The notes: generated by a model from the letters alone, not told the origin. DNA of 25,984 bases from JBEKZQ01 sp049509675 (GCA_049509675.1 JBEKZQ010000015.1:1-25984); one strand, 5' to 3'. Shown: positions 15,182 through 23,345, counted from the first letter of the stretch. Program-made: numbers and translations.

Positions 15182-17373
15182 CTTGGCTCTGGCTCGCTGA
15201 GTTGCTCTAGCATCGGCCCCAGCGCGAACTCGTAGCGTTTCCAGCGGCCCAGCGACGTGGCGTAGATGGGCTGCCGCACCTGGGTGACGCTGGCCGTGCG
15301 TATCGGACGGTTGCCGCGATAGAATTCCAGGCAGGCCGGCTCCCATTGCAAGCCGCACCAGGCCACCAGCCGCCGCGCTACCGCTTCCAGGTCGGCCACC
15401 GTTTCCTCGTATGACACCTCCAGCAAGTGTACGGGCAACACCTTTCGCCAGTGTTCCATCAGGTGTTGATACTCCCTGATTCGGGAGACGATGTGCTGCG
15501 GGTCGTTGGCCCAGGGGAGCATGCGGAAGTCGGTCATCCAGCAGGAGACGGCCACGTCGCGCACGTCGCGGCGGCAATGGATGAACCTGGCCTGCGGGAA
15601 CAGGGTCGCCAACAGCCCCAGGTAGAGGCAATTGTCCGGCATTTTGTCCGTGACCCGCGCCGCCGTGCCGTGCAAGGCTTGCAGTCGCTGCAAATGCCGG
15701 GCGGCCAGCGTGTGTGCGGTCTGGCGATCCAACCGGCCGAGGCCATCGGCCGAGTCCTCCTCGTCGCGGCCGAGCGACTGGAAGCCTTCCTTGGCCAGGT
15801 ACAGTTCGCCGGCCCCGAAGACCTGCGAATGACTGGCCAGGATCTGCTCGATGAGCGTGGTGCCGGACCGCGCCAGCCCCACGATGAAGACCGGCCGCTG
15901 GCTGTCGGAGCCGAACCCGCGCACGCGCTGGAAGAAATCGGCCGTGCAATTTGCTTCGATGCGCGCGGTCAAGCGGGTGTGGGCCGCCGGGTCGAAGCCG
16001 CGCCGTCGCCACTCGGCCAGGCGCAGCGCGTTGGCCTGGCGCAGGTGCTCGGCTGAGAGCACGTATTCTCCGCGGCCGTCGAACACGTGGGCCAGGCCGA
16101 AGGAGAGTGCCGCGCGTTGGTCGTCGAGCAGGCCGCGCTCGCTCAGCAGGTGCAGTTGGGCGGCCAGATCGGCCTCGGGCAGCTTGCCGCGCAGGAGCGT
16201 CGCCAGTTCGGCCTGGGCGCTGCATTGGCGGGGATCGCAGCGGACGGCTTCGCGCAGCGATCGCTCGGCCGCCTCCAGATCGTTCAACTCCTTGAAGACG
16301 ACGCCCAGGTTGCAGTGGGCCTCCGCCAGGTCCGCATTGAGATCAAGCGCCCGGCGGTAGTGCGTCAGGGCCTGCTCATAAAGGCCTTGTTCGTGGCGCA
16401 GCGAGCCCAGGCCGACGTGGGCCTCGGCGAAGCTGGGTTTCAGCTCCAGCGCGCGCTGATAACAGGCTGCCGCCTCGTCGAGCTTTTCCTGGTCTGCCAG
16501 GACGTTGCCCAGGTTGTTGTACGGTTCGACATAGTCCGGTTTCAGCACGATGGCGCGGCGCCAGCAGGCTGCCGCCTCATCGGGCTTCCCTTGTTCTTTC
16601 AGCGCCACACCCAGATTGTTGTGGGCCTCGGCATACTGCGGATTCAGATCGACGGCCCGTCGCCACTGGACCACGGCTTCGGGAAGTTTTCCCTGCTTCC
16701 GCAAGACGCTGCCGAAGTTGTTGTACGCCTCGGCATAGCCCGGCTTGAGCCTCACGGCCGAGCGGTAGCAAGCTGCCGCTTCCTCCAGTTTTCCCTGCTC
16801 GGTGTAGACGTTGCCCAGGTTGTTGTGTGCCTCGGCGTAGTTGGGATTGAGTTCCAGCGATCGCCGGCAGCAGGCGGCGGCCTCGTGCAGTTTTCCCCGC
16901 TCCGTAAGGGCCACACCGAGATTGTTGTGGGCTTCCACGTAATCCGGTTTCAACTCCAGCGCCCGTCGCCAGCAAGCGATCGCCGCGTCCAGCTTGCCTT
17001 GCTCCTTCAGGATCACGCCCAGGTTGTTGTGTGCCTCGGCATAGTCCGGCTGCAACTCGATCGCCCGCCGCCAGCAGGCGGCCGCCTCGCCCGGGTTCCC
17101 CAGGGCGCGCAAGGCCACCCCTAGATTACTGTGAAAGATGGCCACGTTCGGTTTGAACCCGATGGCACGGCCGATACACTCGGCGGCCATCTGGTGCCTG
17201 CCAAGCTGAAGGGCCACTACGCCCACGAGGTGCCAGGCGACCGCGTGCTTGGGATCGCGGGCGAGAACCTGCCGGTAGAGTTGCTCCGCTTGCTGCAGCC
17301 GGTCTGCCTGATGGTGCGCTAGCGCGGTCGCCAGCAATTCGGAGACCTGCCCCATCTCATTGAGCCTCAGCAT
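15178..17373 (-). CDS. TPR-sulfotransferase fusion protein
   Basis: This protein of about 731 residues has roughly eleven consecutive 34-residue tetratricopeptide repeats (consensus YAEAHNNLGVxLKEQGKLxEA). They are followed by a PAPS-dependent sulfotransferase domain. The 5'-phosphosulfate loop is FIVGLARSGTTLIEQILASH (around 495-515), and the 3'-phosphate motif is RFIHCRRDVRDVAVSCW (around 593-610). Such fusions are common in planctomycetes and proteobacteria. The TPR part probably presents a protein or glycan acceptor; the acceptor is unknown. The start is uncertain: ATG 17373 is chosen, while GTG 17391 and ATG 17355 (GAGG nine bases upstream) are also possible. There is no signal peptide. 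Several TPR units are nearly identical at DNA level, suggesting recent expansion. Confidence 0.9.
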   Translation of the reverse strand: MLRLNEMGQVSELLATALAHHQADRLQQAEQLYRQVLARDPKHAVAWHLVGVVALQLGRHQMAAECIGRAIGFKPNVAIFHSNLGVALRALGNPGEAAACWRRAIELQPDYAEAHNNLGVILKEQGKLDAAIACWRRALELKPDYVEAHNNLGVALTERGKLHEAAACCRRSLELNPNYAEAHNNLGNVYTEQGKLEEAAACYRSAVRLKPGYAEAYNNFGSVLRKQGKLPEAVVQWRRAVDLNPQYAEAHNNLGVALKEQGKPDEAAACWRRAIVLKPDYVEPYNNLGNVLADQEKLDEAAACYQRALELKPSFAEAHVGLGSLRHEQGLYEQALTHYRRALDLNADLAEAHCNLGVVFKELNDLEAAERSLREAVRCDPRQCSAQAELATLLRGKLPEADLAAQLHLLSERGLLDDQRAALSFGLAHVFDGRGEYVLSAEHLRQANALRLAEWRRRGFDPAAHTRLTARIEANCTADFFQRVRGFGSDSQRPVFIVGLARSGTTLIEQILASHSQVFGAGELYLAKEGFQSLGRDEEDSADGLGRLDRQTAHTLAARHLQRLQALHGTAARVTDKMPDNCLYLGLLATLFPQARFIHCRRDVRDVAVSCWMTDFRMLPWANDPQHIVSRIREYQHLMEHWRKVLPVHLLEVSYEETVADLEAVARRLVAWCGLQWEPACLEFYRGNRPIRTASVTQVRQPIYATSLGRWKRYEFALGPMLEQLSEPEPS

Positions 17374-17395
17374 AACTGTTCCAAAACGCACTTCT

Positions 17396-17439
17396 TTTTA
17401 GGACGAAAATGGCCGTGCTGCGTCACACTTGTCCTAAAA
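17396..17439. repeat. Inverted repeat in the divergent region before hpnH
   Basis: TTTTAGGAC (17396-17404) and GTCCTAAAA (17431-17439) are perfect inverted arms around a 26-base spacer. The element sits between the divergent TPR-sulfotransferase and hpnH starts, next to a GGGGGCCCCCCC run (17452-17463). It could be an operator, a leader hairpin of the minus-strand gene, or a small mobile palindrome. Confidence 0.6.
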
Positions 17440-17526
17440 TAATCGTTGCTCGGGGGCCCCCCCAAGTCAATCGGGTTCGGTGTTAACCTTTTTTCCGAGT
17501 GCAAGTTCTGCTAAACTTCGCAAACC

Positions 17527-18549
17527 ATGCGTTTTCCCTTCTCCCTAACCCGCTCGCTCATCGCCTATCTCGTGAAAAAGAGGCTCTCGGGCCAGAAGCG
17601 GTTTCCCTTGGTGCTCATGCTCGAGCCGTTGCACGCGTGCAACCTGGCGTGCAGCGGGTGCGGGCGCATTCGCGAATATGCCCAGACGACAGGCTCGACG
17701 GTGCCCGTCGCCGAGTGCCTGGCCGCCGTCGACGACTGCGGGGCGCCGGTCGTGAGCATTTGCGGCGGCGAACCGCTCATCTACCCGGGCGTCGGCGAAC
17801 TGGTCGAGAAGATCACCCAACGGCGGAAGCACGTGTACCTGTGTACCAACGGCCTGCTGCTGGAAAAAAAGCTAAAAGACTTCCACCCCGGCAATCGGCT
17901 GTTCTTGAACGTCCACCTGGACGGGATGGAAGCGAGCCACGACCGCATCGTGCAGCGGCCGGGCGTGTTTGCCGCCGCGACCTGCGGCATCCGCGCCGCC
18001 AAGCGGGCCGGTTTTCAGGTCACGACGAACACGACCATTTACAAGAATAGCGACATGCAGGAGATCGCCCTGTTGTTCGCTTACCTGGCCGAACTGGGCG
18101 TCGACACGCTGATGATCGCTCCCGCCTATGGGTACGAGGTTCTGCAACAGACCGACCCGGCCGCGGCCGTGCGGATGTTCATGACCCGCGATGAAATTCA
18201 CGAGAAGTTCCGCCAGGCGCGTACGCTCTTGCGGCCTTTTCGCCTGGCGGCCTCGCCCATTTACCTGGAATTCCTGCGCGGCGAACGGGAACTGGAATGC
18301 GCCGCCTGGGCCAATCCGACGTATAATGTCCGCGGCTGGCGCGGACCGTGCTACTTGAACGCCGACGCCCATTACGGCAGCTATCAGGAGTTGCTCGCGG
18401 CGACCCGGTGGGAGCGGCTGGGGCCGGGACGCGACCCGCGCTGCGCGCATTGCCTGGTACACTGCGGCTTCGAGCCGGCCGCCGTCATGGCCGCCAACCG
18501 GCACTTGCGCGATGCGCTGAAAATGGCCGCCTGGCAGATGATCGCTTGA
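17527..18549 (+). CDS. hpnH: HpnH-type radical SAM adenosyl-hopene transferase
   Basis: This 340-residue radical SAM enzyme is expected to join the 5'-deoxyadenosyl group to diploptene, the first step towards C35 hopanoid side chains. The cluster-binding CNLACSGC (C38, C42, C45) follows LVLMLEPLHA, as in HpnH. The SICGGEPLIYPG motif (about 78-89) binds SAM, and NVHLDGMEASHDR is typical of the family. The C-terminal part has WANPTYNVRGWRGPCYLN and the CAHCLVHCGFE cysteine cluster. Length fits the family. hpnG follows 41 bases downstream, which strongly supports the assignment. No clear Shine-Dalgarno precedes the ATG at 17527; the start is supported by alignment of the N-terminal region with the family pattern. 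Squalene-hopene cyclase and the remaining hpn genes are not in the window. Confidence 0.93.
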   Translation: MRFPFSLTRSLIAYLVKKRLSGQKRFPLVLMLEPLHACNLACSGCGRIREYAQTTGSTVPVAECLAAVDDCGAPVVSICGGEPLIYPGVGELVEKITQRRKHVYLCTNGLLLEKKLKDFHPGNRLFLNVHLDGMEASHDRIVQRPGVFAAATCGIRAAKRAGFQVTTNTTIYKNSDMQEIALLFAYLAELGVDTLMIAPAYGYEVLQQTDPAAAVRMFMTRDEIHEKFRQARTLLRPFRLAASPIYLEFLRGERELECAAWANPTYNVRGWRGPCYLNADAHYGSYQELLAATRWERLGPGRDPRCAHCLVHCGFEPAAVMAANRHLRDALKMAAWQMIA

Positions 18550-18550
18550 G

Positions 18551-18578
18551 GATTTGAGATTTGAGATTTGAGATTTGA
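18551..18578 (+). repeat. Heptanucleotide tandem repeat (GATTTGA x4) between hpnH and hpnG
   Basis: Four perfect GATTTGA units run from 18551 to 18578 in the 41-base gap between the hpnH stop and the hpnG ATG, followed by a partial GATCAAG. The units are not a multiple of three. They lie outside both reading frames, so copy number would alter hpnG spacing, not a frame. Its antisense translation gives the SQISNLKS-type peptide that contaminates some planctomycete gene predictions. Confidence 0.9.
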
Positions 18579-18590
18579 GATCAAGTAACC

Positions 18591-19340
18591 ATGTCAGTGT
18601 GCGACCGTCTACCGTCCACCGATCTGGGCGTGGTCTTCGCCCTGGGCATCGAGGCCGGCGGCCTGGTCGATCACCTGTCGGGCCTGACCACGCTTCGCGG
18701 CCGGGGTTTCGTGGCCCGCCAGGGCCAATTGCACGGGCGGGCCGTGGTGTTGATCCAGTCCGGCGCGGGCCGGCGGCAGGCCGCTCAGGCCACCGAAGCG
18801 TTGATCGACGGCCATCGGCCGCGCTGGGTCTTCTCGGCCGGATTCGCCGGTGCTTTGCAAGAATCTTTGCGCCGCGGGCAGATCGTGGTCGCCGACACAC
18901 TGGTCGATATGGCCGACGAGCAATGCCTGGCCGGTGCGGAGTTGCCCGCCTGGCTGGGCGCGTTTCCGCAGGTTCGCGTCGGGCGGCTGCTGACGGCCGA
19001 CCACGTGGTACGGTTGCCGGGCGAGAAGCGCGCATTGGGCGAAAAATACGCGGCCCTGGCGGTCGACATGGAGAGCCTGGCGGTGGCCACAGTTTGCCGC
19101 CGCCGCAGCGTGCCTTACCTGGCCGTGCGGGTGATTTGCGACGAATTACTCGACCAGTTGCCGCCTGACGTGGAGAAGCTGCTTGCGCAGAAGACGGGCG
19201 CCGGGCGGCTGGGCGCGGCGGTCGGTTCGATCTTCCGCCGCCCCTCGTGCGTAAAAGATCTTTGGCAACTTCAAGCCAACGCCCTGCTCGCTTCCGACCG
19301 CCTGGCCGGTTTTCTGGCCCAAGCCATCACGCACCTGTAG
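18591..19340 (+). CDS. hpnG: HpnG-like nucleoside phosphorylase (adenosylhopane nucleosidase)
   Basis: This 249-residue protein has the PNP/MTAN-type nucleoside phosphorylase fold. ALGIEAGG (17-24) is the N-terminal phosphate/ribose region, SAGFAGAL (82-89) is the family turn, VDMESLAVA (158-166) contains the ribose-contacting Met-Glu pair, and D184 in VICDELLD is in the position of the catalytic acid. HpnG removes adenine from adenosylhopane, giving the ribosyl intermediate of bacteriohopanetetrol synthesis. It directly follows hpnH, its metabolic predecessor, which is the main reason for the specific name; alone, the sequence would only support a nucleosidase. The ATG at 18591 lacks an obvious Shine-Dalgarno and the gap holds a tandem repeat. 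The gene ends three bases before the convergent toroid gene. Confidence 0.82.
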   Translation: MSVCDRLPSTDLGVVFALGIEAGGLVDHLSGLTTLRGRGFVARQGQLHGRAVVLIQSGAGRRQAAQATEALIDGHRPRWVFSAGFAGALQESLRRGQIVVADTLVDMADEQCLAGAELPAWLGAFPQVRVGRLLTADHVVRLPGEKRALGEKYAALAVDMESLAVATVCRRRSVPYLAVRVICDELLDQLPPDVEKLLAQKTGAGRLGAAVGSIFRRPSCVKDLWQLQANALLASDRLAGFLAQAITHL

Positions 19341-19343
19341 CCG

Positions 19344-22300
19344 TTACTTGCTCAACTCTTGGAACAGGGGCAGGTGGCGGTAGTAGACCTCCAGCATCAA
19401 CAGGTGCATGGCGGTGACGTAGATGCGGCCGCCATGCCTGCCCCAGCGATCGGGGACCGGCGCATCGGGATTCCACGTGCCGGCGAATGCGCCCTCATGG
19501 ACCTGGCTGGCCTCCATCAACGGTCGCAGCCGATTGTTCCAGGTGAGCCAATAGTTGCCGTGCATCTGGAACATGGCCGCGGTCGCGTAATACCAGTAAT
19601 AACAGTCCCGCTGCGGCTGCTCCAGGGTTCCGACCTCGGGCAAATTGGCTTTCAGATACTCGGCCCCGCGGATCAGGCCGGGATCGTCGCGCTTGCGGCC
19701 CAGGTACATGCGAATGAGCATGGCCTCGGCGGTCATGGCCCGGCTGGGCAAGCGGCCCTCGCGCTGCTCGGGCGTGTCGCGGTTGAAGGGGTTGTAGACG
19801 TAGCGACCGGAGCCGGGCTGCGGGTCGGCGAAGTCCAACCACATGCCGACCTTGCGGAGGGCCTCGTTGGGCACCTCCAGCCCCGCCATTTGCGCACTCT
19901 TCAAAGTCATCAACTGCCAGCCGGTGACCGAGGTGTCGCTTTCCTTGCCCGGCTCGTAACGCCAGCCGCCGTGCCGCGGATCCTGCGACTTGAGGATGAA
20001 ATCGACGGCTTTGCGGGCCGGCTCGCGGAGCTCGGGGTCCTGGGTCATGCCGTACGCTTCGCACAGAGCCATGGCGGCGATGCCGTGACTGTAGAGCCAG
20101 GTGAAGTTCGCCCCGCCCACGAACAGGTCGCCGTCGGGCTTCTGGTGTTTCACCAGCCAATCGATGCCGCGGCGGATCAGCTCGCGATGTTTGTCGTCCA
20201 GGTGCGTGTAGCCGGCGCCCAGGTAGCTCAAGAGCACCAGTCCGGTGGCGGCCGTGTCGGACTTCATTTCGCCCAGTGCCGCGCCGGCGGGGGCCGTGCC
20301 GTTGGGAAGCTGGTCCAGGCTCCAATGTCCGTCGGCAAACTGGATCTTGGAAAAGAAATCCAGCCCGACCTCCACCGCTCTTTCCGTGTAGCCGTTTTCG
20401 GCGTCCAGCGGGCCGCGTCCGCGCCGGCGCGCTTCGGCACGGCGTTGGAAGAACTGCGTCGGTTCGCTGACGGTCCCCTCGACGGTCGGGCCTACGTTGC
20501 TGCGGCCGATCAGGGGCTGGCCGCCGAAGCTGGCGGCCGAGGCGAGTTGCACGGCTTCCTCGTCCGCCCGCGGCCGCCGCGCCGGCCCGACGACGCCTGC
20601 CGCCGGAGGGCCGCCCAGCGAGGGCACGCCGGGTCCGCCGTCGGGCACGGGTCCGGGCAGTACGGTGGATCGCGCAGAGCCGGCGCCGAATTGAGCCATG
20701 CCCGGCGACACGGTCACGTGTGCCACGGCGATACCGCTGCCGGCGCTTTGTTGGACGGTTGCGGTAGGGCCGGCGGGCAGTGTGCCGGCCTGCGCGCCCG
20801 GCATCACGCCGATGCCGCCTGCGCCGGCCGTGGCGGCGTTTTCCAGCGGCACGGCTGCGGAGGGCAACTCGCTGCCGCCGTCGCTGCGGACCATGGTGGC
20901 GCTGGTGTTGGGGGCGATACCCAGGCCGCCGTCGCGGGGCTGCGAAGCCGCGGCCCGTTGGCCGACGGCCATCGGCAGCGGCGCGCCGCGGTCGTAAAAG
21001 GAGGCGGTGGCCCCGGCCCGAGTCGCCGTCTGTTCGGCGCCGGGCAGCCCGGCCAACGAGGATTGTGCCGGCCGCGCGCCGGCCTGGGGCGAAGGTTCGG
21101 CGGCAGCCGGCAGACCGCCCATCGCCGGCGCCGCTTTGGCGGCCGAGGGGATTTCCGCGCCCGCATCGGCCGTCAGGGCGCTGCCGAGCGCGGCCCGGCC
21201 GGTCGGCCTGAGCGAACCCGTTGCCACGGAGCCGGCAGGGATCTCCGCTTGCCGGCCGACGGGCCCCGGCTCGGTGATCCCCACGGGGGCCGCCAGATTC
21301 CGCGGACGACCCAAGCCCATCGAGCCGGCCAGCGGACCCGCGTCCGGCGCAAGCGCAGTCGGCGGCAGCGATGCCAGGCCCTGGGGATTTCCCACGCGTG
21401 GTCGCTGGACGAGCGACCCGCCGGAAGGACGAAACGCCTCGCTCTTGGCACTGGCGGATCCTTGGCGGGCCGGCATCTCCGGCAACGGCAAAATGCCGGT
21501 GGCGGCCGCCGAGGCCGCCGCCGCAACGGATGAGGCGCGGGCCACCCGCGCATCGTCCGAGTTCGGCGTCACCGAAGGCCGATCGGCGCCGCGCCCGCGT
21601 GGGATTCCGTTGCGGGCGACGATCAGGCCGGAGCCGATGCCGAACTCGGCGGTGCCGCCGGCAGCCGTGTTTCCACGCACCGGCGCCCGCGTCGCGTCGG
21701 ACCGTTGCACGGCGACGCTCGACGTATCGGGAATACGGCTGCCGGCCGAGCCGCCCGCCGCCACGGGCGTCAAATCGGCCTCGTTTTCCAAAGGCATGGC
21801 CGTGGAGGGGATGGCCGCGCCGCGATCGGATTTGACCAGGGTGGAAGGTTGACTGGCGGTCGGGTCCGGCCCCTCGGCGCGCGTCTGCGAGCCGGCGCTG
21901 CGACGGGCGATCGTGGCGGGAAGCTGCAGCGCAGCCGTCATCGCCGCGAGCCCTTGACCCACGGGCGGACGATCTTCACTCGGCGCGGCCATCTTGGGAG
22001 ATTCCAGCGGTCGCGGCGCCACGGGCACCTTCGGCTGCACCTGGTCGGAACGTGGTGCGGCACCGGGCCGCGCCAACTCAGGCTGATCGACCTCGGTATG
22101 CGGCAACTCCGGCGGATTGGTTTGCTGGCGGGCCGTCAACTCGTGGGCGAACTGCTCCAACTGCCGCGCCGCCGAAGACTCTGCCCGAGCCAACTCGCTG
22201 AGGGCAGGCTGAACGTCGGGCAGGGCGGGCGATTGCAGCGGACCGCTCCCGAGGGCCACGGCCGGCACCAGCGACGGTGCCCCTTGCGTCGCGACCGTCG

Positions 22301-22796
22301 CGGCCGCCGCGGTCTCGTCGGACACCCCCGTTTCCACCGGGGCCTCGAAGCCCTGTGCTTTGTCCGGCTCCTCGATCTGGTCGGGATAATAGTCCGGGGC
22401 AATCAACGTCTCGTCCGCGGCCGGCACATAGGCCCGAATCGGCATCTCCAGGGCGAACGACACGAACAGCGGGTTGAACTGGAGGGAGGCAAGTGCCGTG
22501 AGGTGTATCAACAGGCTGATCAGCACGGCCAGTTGCAGGCGGCGTTGCATCTTTCCTTGCAACCACGAGCCCGCCGACAACAGCAAGGCCAATAGCGTGC
22601 CCACGGCGCCCAGTTGCACCCAGCCGTTGGCGTGCAGGCGGGGGTCGCGGAAGTTGCCCCAGCCGATCACCAGCCCGGCGATGAAGGCCGCCAGGATCAC
22701 GGCGGCGCAATTCACCGGCCAGGCCTGGTCGTCGAACCCGACCAGGCGAGCCCGGCCGGAACGCAACTCGTCGGCGCGCAGCGTGCTAGCGGCCAT
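19344..22796 (-). CDS. Giant membrane-anchored protein: TonB/TolA-like N-terminus, long linker, squalene-cyclase-like toroid
   Basis: This 1150-residue protein has three hydrophobic segments at the N-terminus (about 29-47, 59-78, 86-108). The third, LQLAVLISLLIHLTALASL, has S94 and H98 in an S-x3-H arrangement like TonB (S16/H20) and TolA. Residues ~130-790 are a Pro/Ala/Gly/Ser-rich low-complexity linker with recurring units such as RSDGGSELPSAAVPLE. Residues ~800-1145 form a prenyltransferase/squalene-oxidase alpha-toroid with QW-like motifs (QFADGHWSLD, KHQKPDGD, KSQDPRHGGWRYEPG). The DXDD catalytic motif of squalene-hopene cyclase is absent, so cyclase activity is unlikely. ExbD and ExbB genes lie just upstream (42-base gap to exbD). 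I infer an energised inner-membrane transducer with a periplasmic toroid. Alternatives are a structural or protease-inhibitor-like toroid. Confidence 0.8.
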   Translation of the reverse strand: MAASTLRADELRSGRARLVGFDDQAWPVNCAAVILAAFIAGLVIGWGNFRDPRLHANGWVQLGAVGTLLALLLSAGSWLQGKMQRRLQLAVLISLLIHLTALASLQFNPLFVSFALEMPIRAYVPAADETLIAPDYYPDQIEEPDKAQGFEAPVETGVSDETAAAATVATQGAPSLVPAVALGSGPLQSPALPDVQPALSELARAESSAARQLEQFAHELTARQQTNPPELPHTEVDQPELARPGAAPRSDQVQPKVPVAPRPLESPKMAAPSEDRPPVGQGLAAMTAALQLPATIARRSAGSQTRAEGPDPTASQPSTLVKSDRGAAIPSTAMPLENEADLTPVAAGGSAGSRIPDTSSVAVQRSDATRAPVRGNTAAGGTAEFGIGSGLIVARNGIPRGRGADRPSVTPNSDDARVARASSVAAAASAAATGILPLPEMPARQGSASAKSEAFRPSGGSLVQRPRVGNPQGLASLPPTALAPDAGPLAGSMGLGRPRNLAAPVGITEPGPVGRQAEIPAGSVATGSLRPTGRAALGSALTADAGAEIPSAAKAAPAMGGLPAAAEPSPQAGARPAQSSLAGLPGAEQTATRAGATASFYDRGAPLPMAVGQRAAASQPRDGGLGIAPNTSATMVRSDGGSELPSAAVPLENAATAGAGGIGVMPGAQAGTLPAGPTATVQQSAGSGIAVAHVTVSPGMAQFGAGSARSTVLPGPVPDGGPGVPSLGGPPAAGVVGPARRPRADEEAVQLASAASFGGQPLIGRSNVGPTVEGTVSEPTQFFQRRAEARRRGRGPLDAENGYTERAVEVGLDFFSKIQFADGHWSLDQLPNGTAPAGAALGEMKSDTAATGLVLLSYLGAGYTHLDDKHRELIRRGIDWLVKHQKPDGDLFVGGANFTWLYSHGIAAMALCEAYGMTQDPELREPARKAVDFILKSQDPRHGGWRYEPGKESDTSVTGWQLMTLKSAQMAGLEVPNEALRKVGMWLDFADPQPGSGRYVYNPFNRDTPEQREGRLPSRAMTAEAMLIRMYLGRKRDDPGLIRGAEYLKANLPEVGTLEQPQRDCYYWYYATAAMFQMHGNYWLTWNNRLRPLMEASQVHEGAFAGTWNPDAPVPDRWGRHGGRIYVTAMHLLMLEVYYRHLPLFQELSK

Positions 22797-22838
22797 GGTG
22801 GGGTGTACCCCTTATGCTCTGCGGGTCGAAATTAGACA

Positions 22839-23267
22839 TCATCCGGCGCCCTCGCGCGGATCGCGGGTGGTCACGCGATAATCGCGGATCTTGGCCTTCT
22901 TGCAGGAGTTCATGGCGGCCACGACATATTCCCAACGGCAGCGCTTATCGGCGCGGAGCACTGCCGACGCGCGACCGGGATTGTTCACCGAAGCGGCCTT
23001 GAGGATCTGGTCAAGCTGGGCCAGACCCACCAGCTTGCTGGTAATGAAGTAATGGCCCTGGGCGTCGATGTTGATGATCATCTCGCGGGGCCGGCTGGTA
23101 ATGGGCTGGGCCTCCGAGGCATCGGGCAACATCACCTCCAACTCGCGCTCGGCCTCGGCCACCTTGGTAGCCACCAGGAAGAAGATCAAGAGGTTGATTA
23201 CCGTGTCCACCAGCGGGACCACCGGCAGTTGCAACATCGGCGTGCCTTTATTCAAGCGGATGGCCAT
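22839..23267 (-). CDS. exbD: ExbD/TolR-family proton-channel subunit
   Basis: This 142-residue protein has a short cytoplasmic N-terminus, one membrane helix (about 15-35: VVPLVDTVINLLIFFLVATK) and a periplasmic domain. D21 in PLVD matches the proton-carrying aspartate of ExbD/TolR. The periplasmic part (EREL to REMIINIDAQGHYFI and ASAVLRADKRCRWEYVVA) fits the family fold. It pairs with the ExbB/TolQ homologue encoded 78 bases upstream to couple proton flow to an energy transducer, here probably the 1150-residue toroid protein. The frame is open to 23306, but ATG 23267 has GGAG seven bases upstream and gives the usual N-terminus. The symbol denotes family; TolR is equally possible. Confidence 0.92.
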   Translation of the reverse strand: MAIRLNKGTPMLQLPVVPLVDTVINLLIFFLVATKVAEAERELEVMLPDASEAQPITSRPREMIINIDAQGHYFITSKLVGLAQLDQILKAASVNNPGRASAVLRADKRCRWEYVVAAMNSCKKAKIRDYRVTTRDPREGAG

Positions 23268-23281
23268 GAGGGTTCTCCAAA

Positions 23282-23326
23282 GGGGACAGTCCCATTCTTG
23301 TTGCACAAAAAATCGGGACAGTCCCC
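23282..23326. repeat. GGGGACTGTCCC-bounded hairpin repeat, copy 2 (reverse orientation)
   Basis: On the minus strand GGGGACTGTCCC and GGGACTGTCCCC flank an inner imperfect stem, ATTTTTTGT with ACAAGAAT around a GCA loop. Compared with copy 1 (10542-10585), the inner CGT/ACG pairing is TGT/ACA here, a compensatory change. It lies in the exbB-exbD gap just upstream of the exbD Shine-Dalgarno, so it could modulate exbD translation or mRNA stability. Confidence 0.8.
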
Positions 23327-23345
23327 AGTTTATTTTTCTCCGGGG

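Noticed and set aside
18551..18578. Short CRISPR-like array
   Set aside because: Units are contiguous heptamers with no spacers and no cas genes nearby.
17872..19035. 387-residue minus-strand frame across hpnH-hpnG
   Set aside because: It includes the peptide produced by the antisense of the GATTTGA tandem repeat and overlaps two recognised enzymes.
19344..20400. Toroid domain as a functional squalene-hopene cyclase
   Set aside because: The DXDD catalytic motif is missing and the domain is fused to a membrane-anchored linker with ExbB/ExbD neighbours; hopanoid cyclisation is unlikely here.
19359..21533. 724-residue open frame on the plus strand opposite the toroid gene
   Set aside because: It is the antisense of a GC-rich low-complexity coding region; composition is Gly/Arg/Ala-rich with no family signature or ribosome site.
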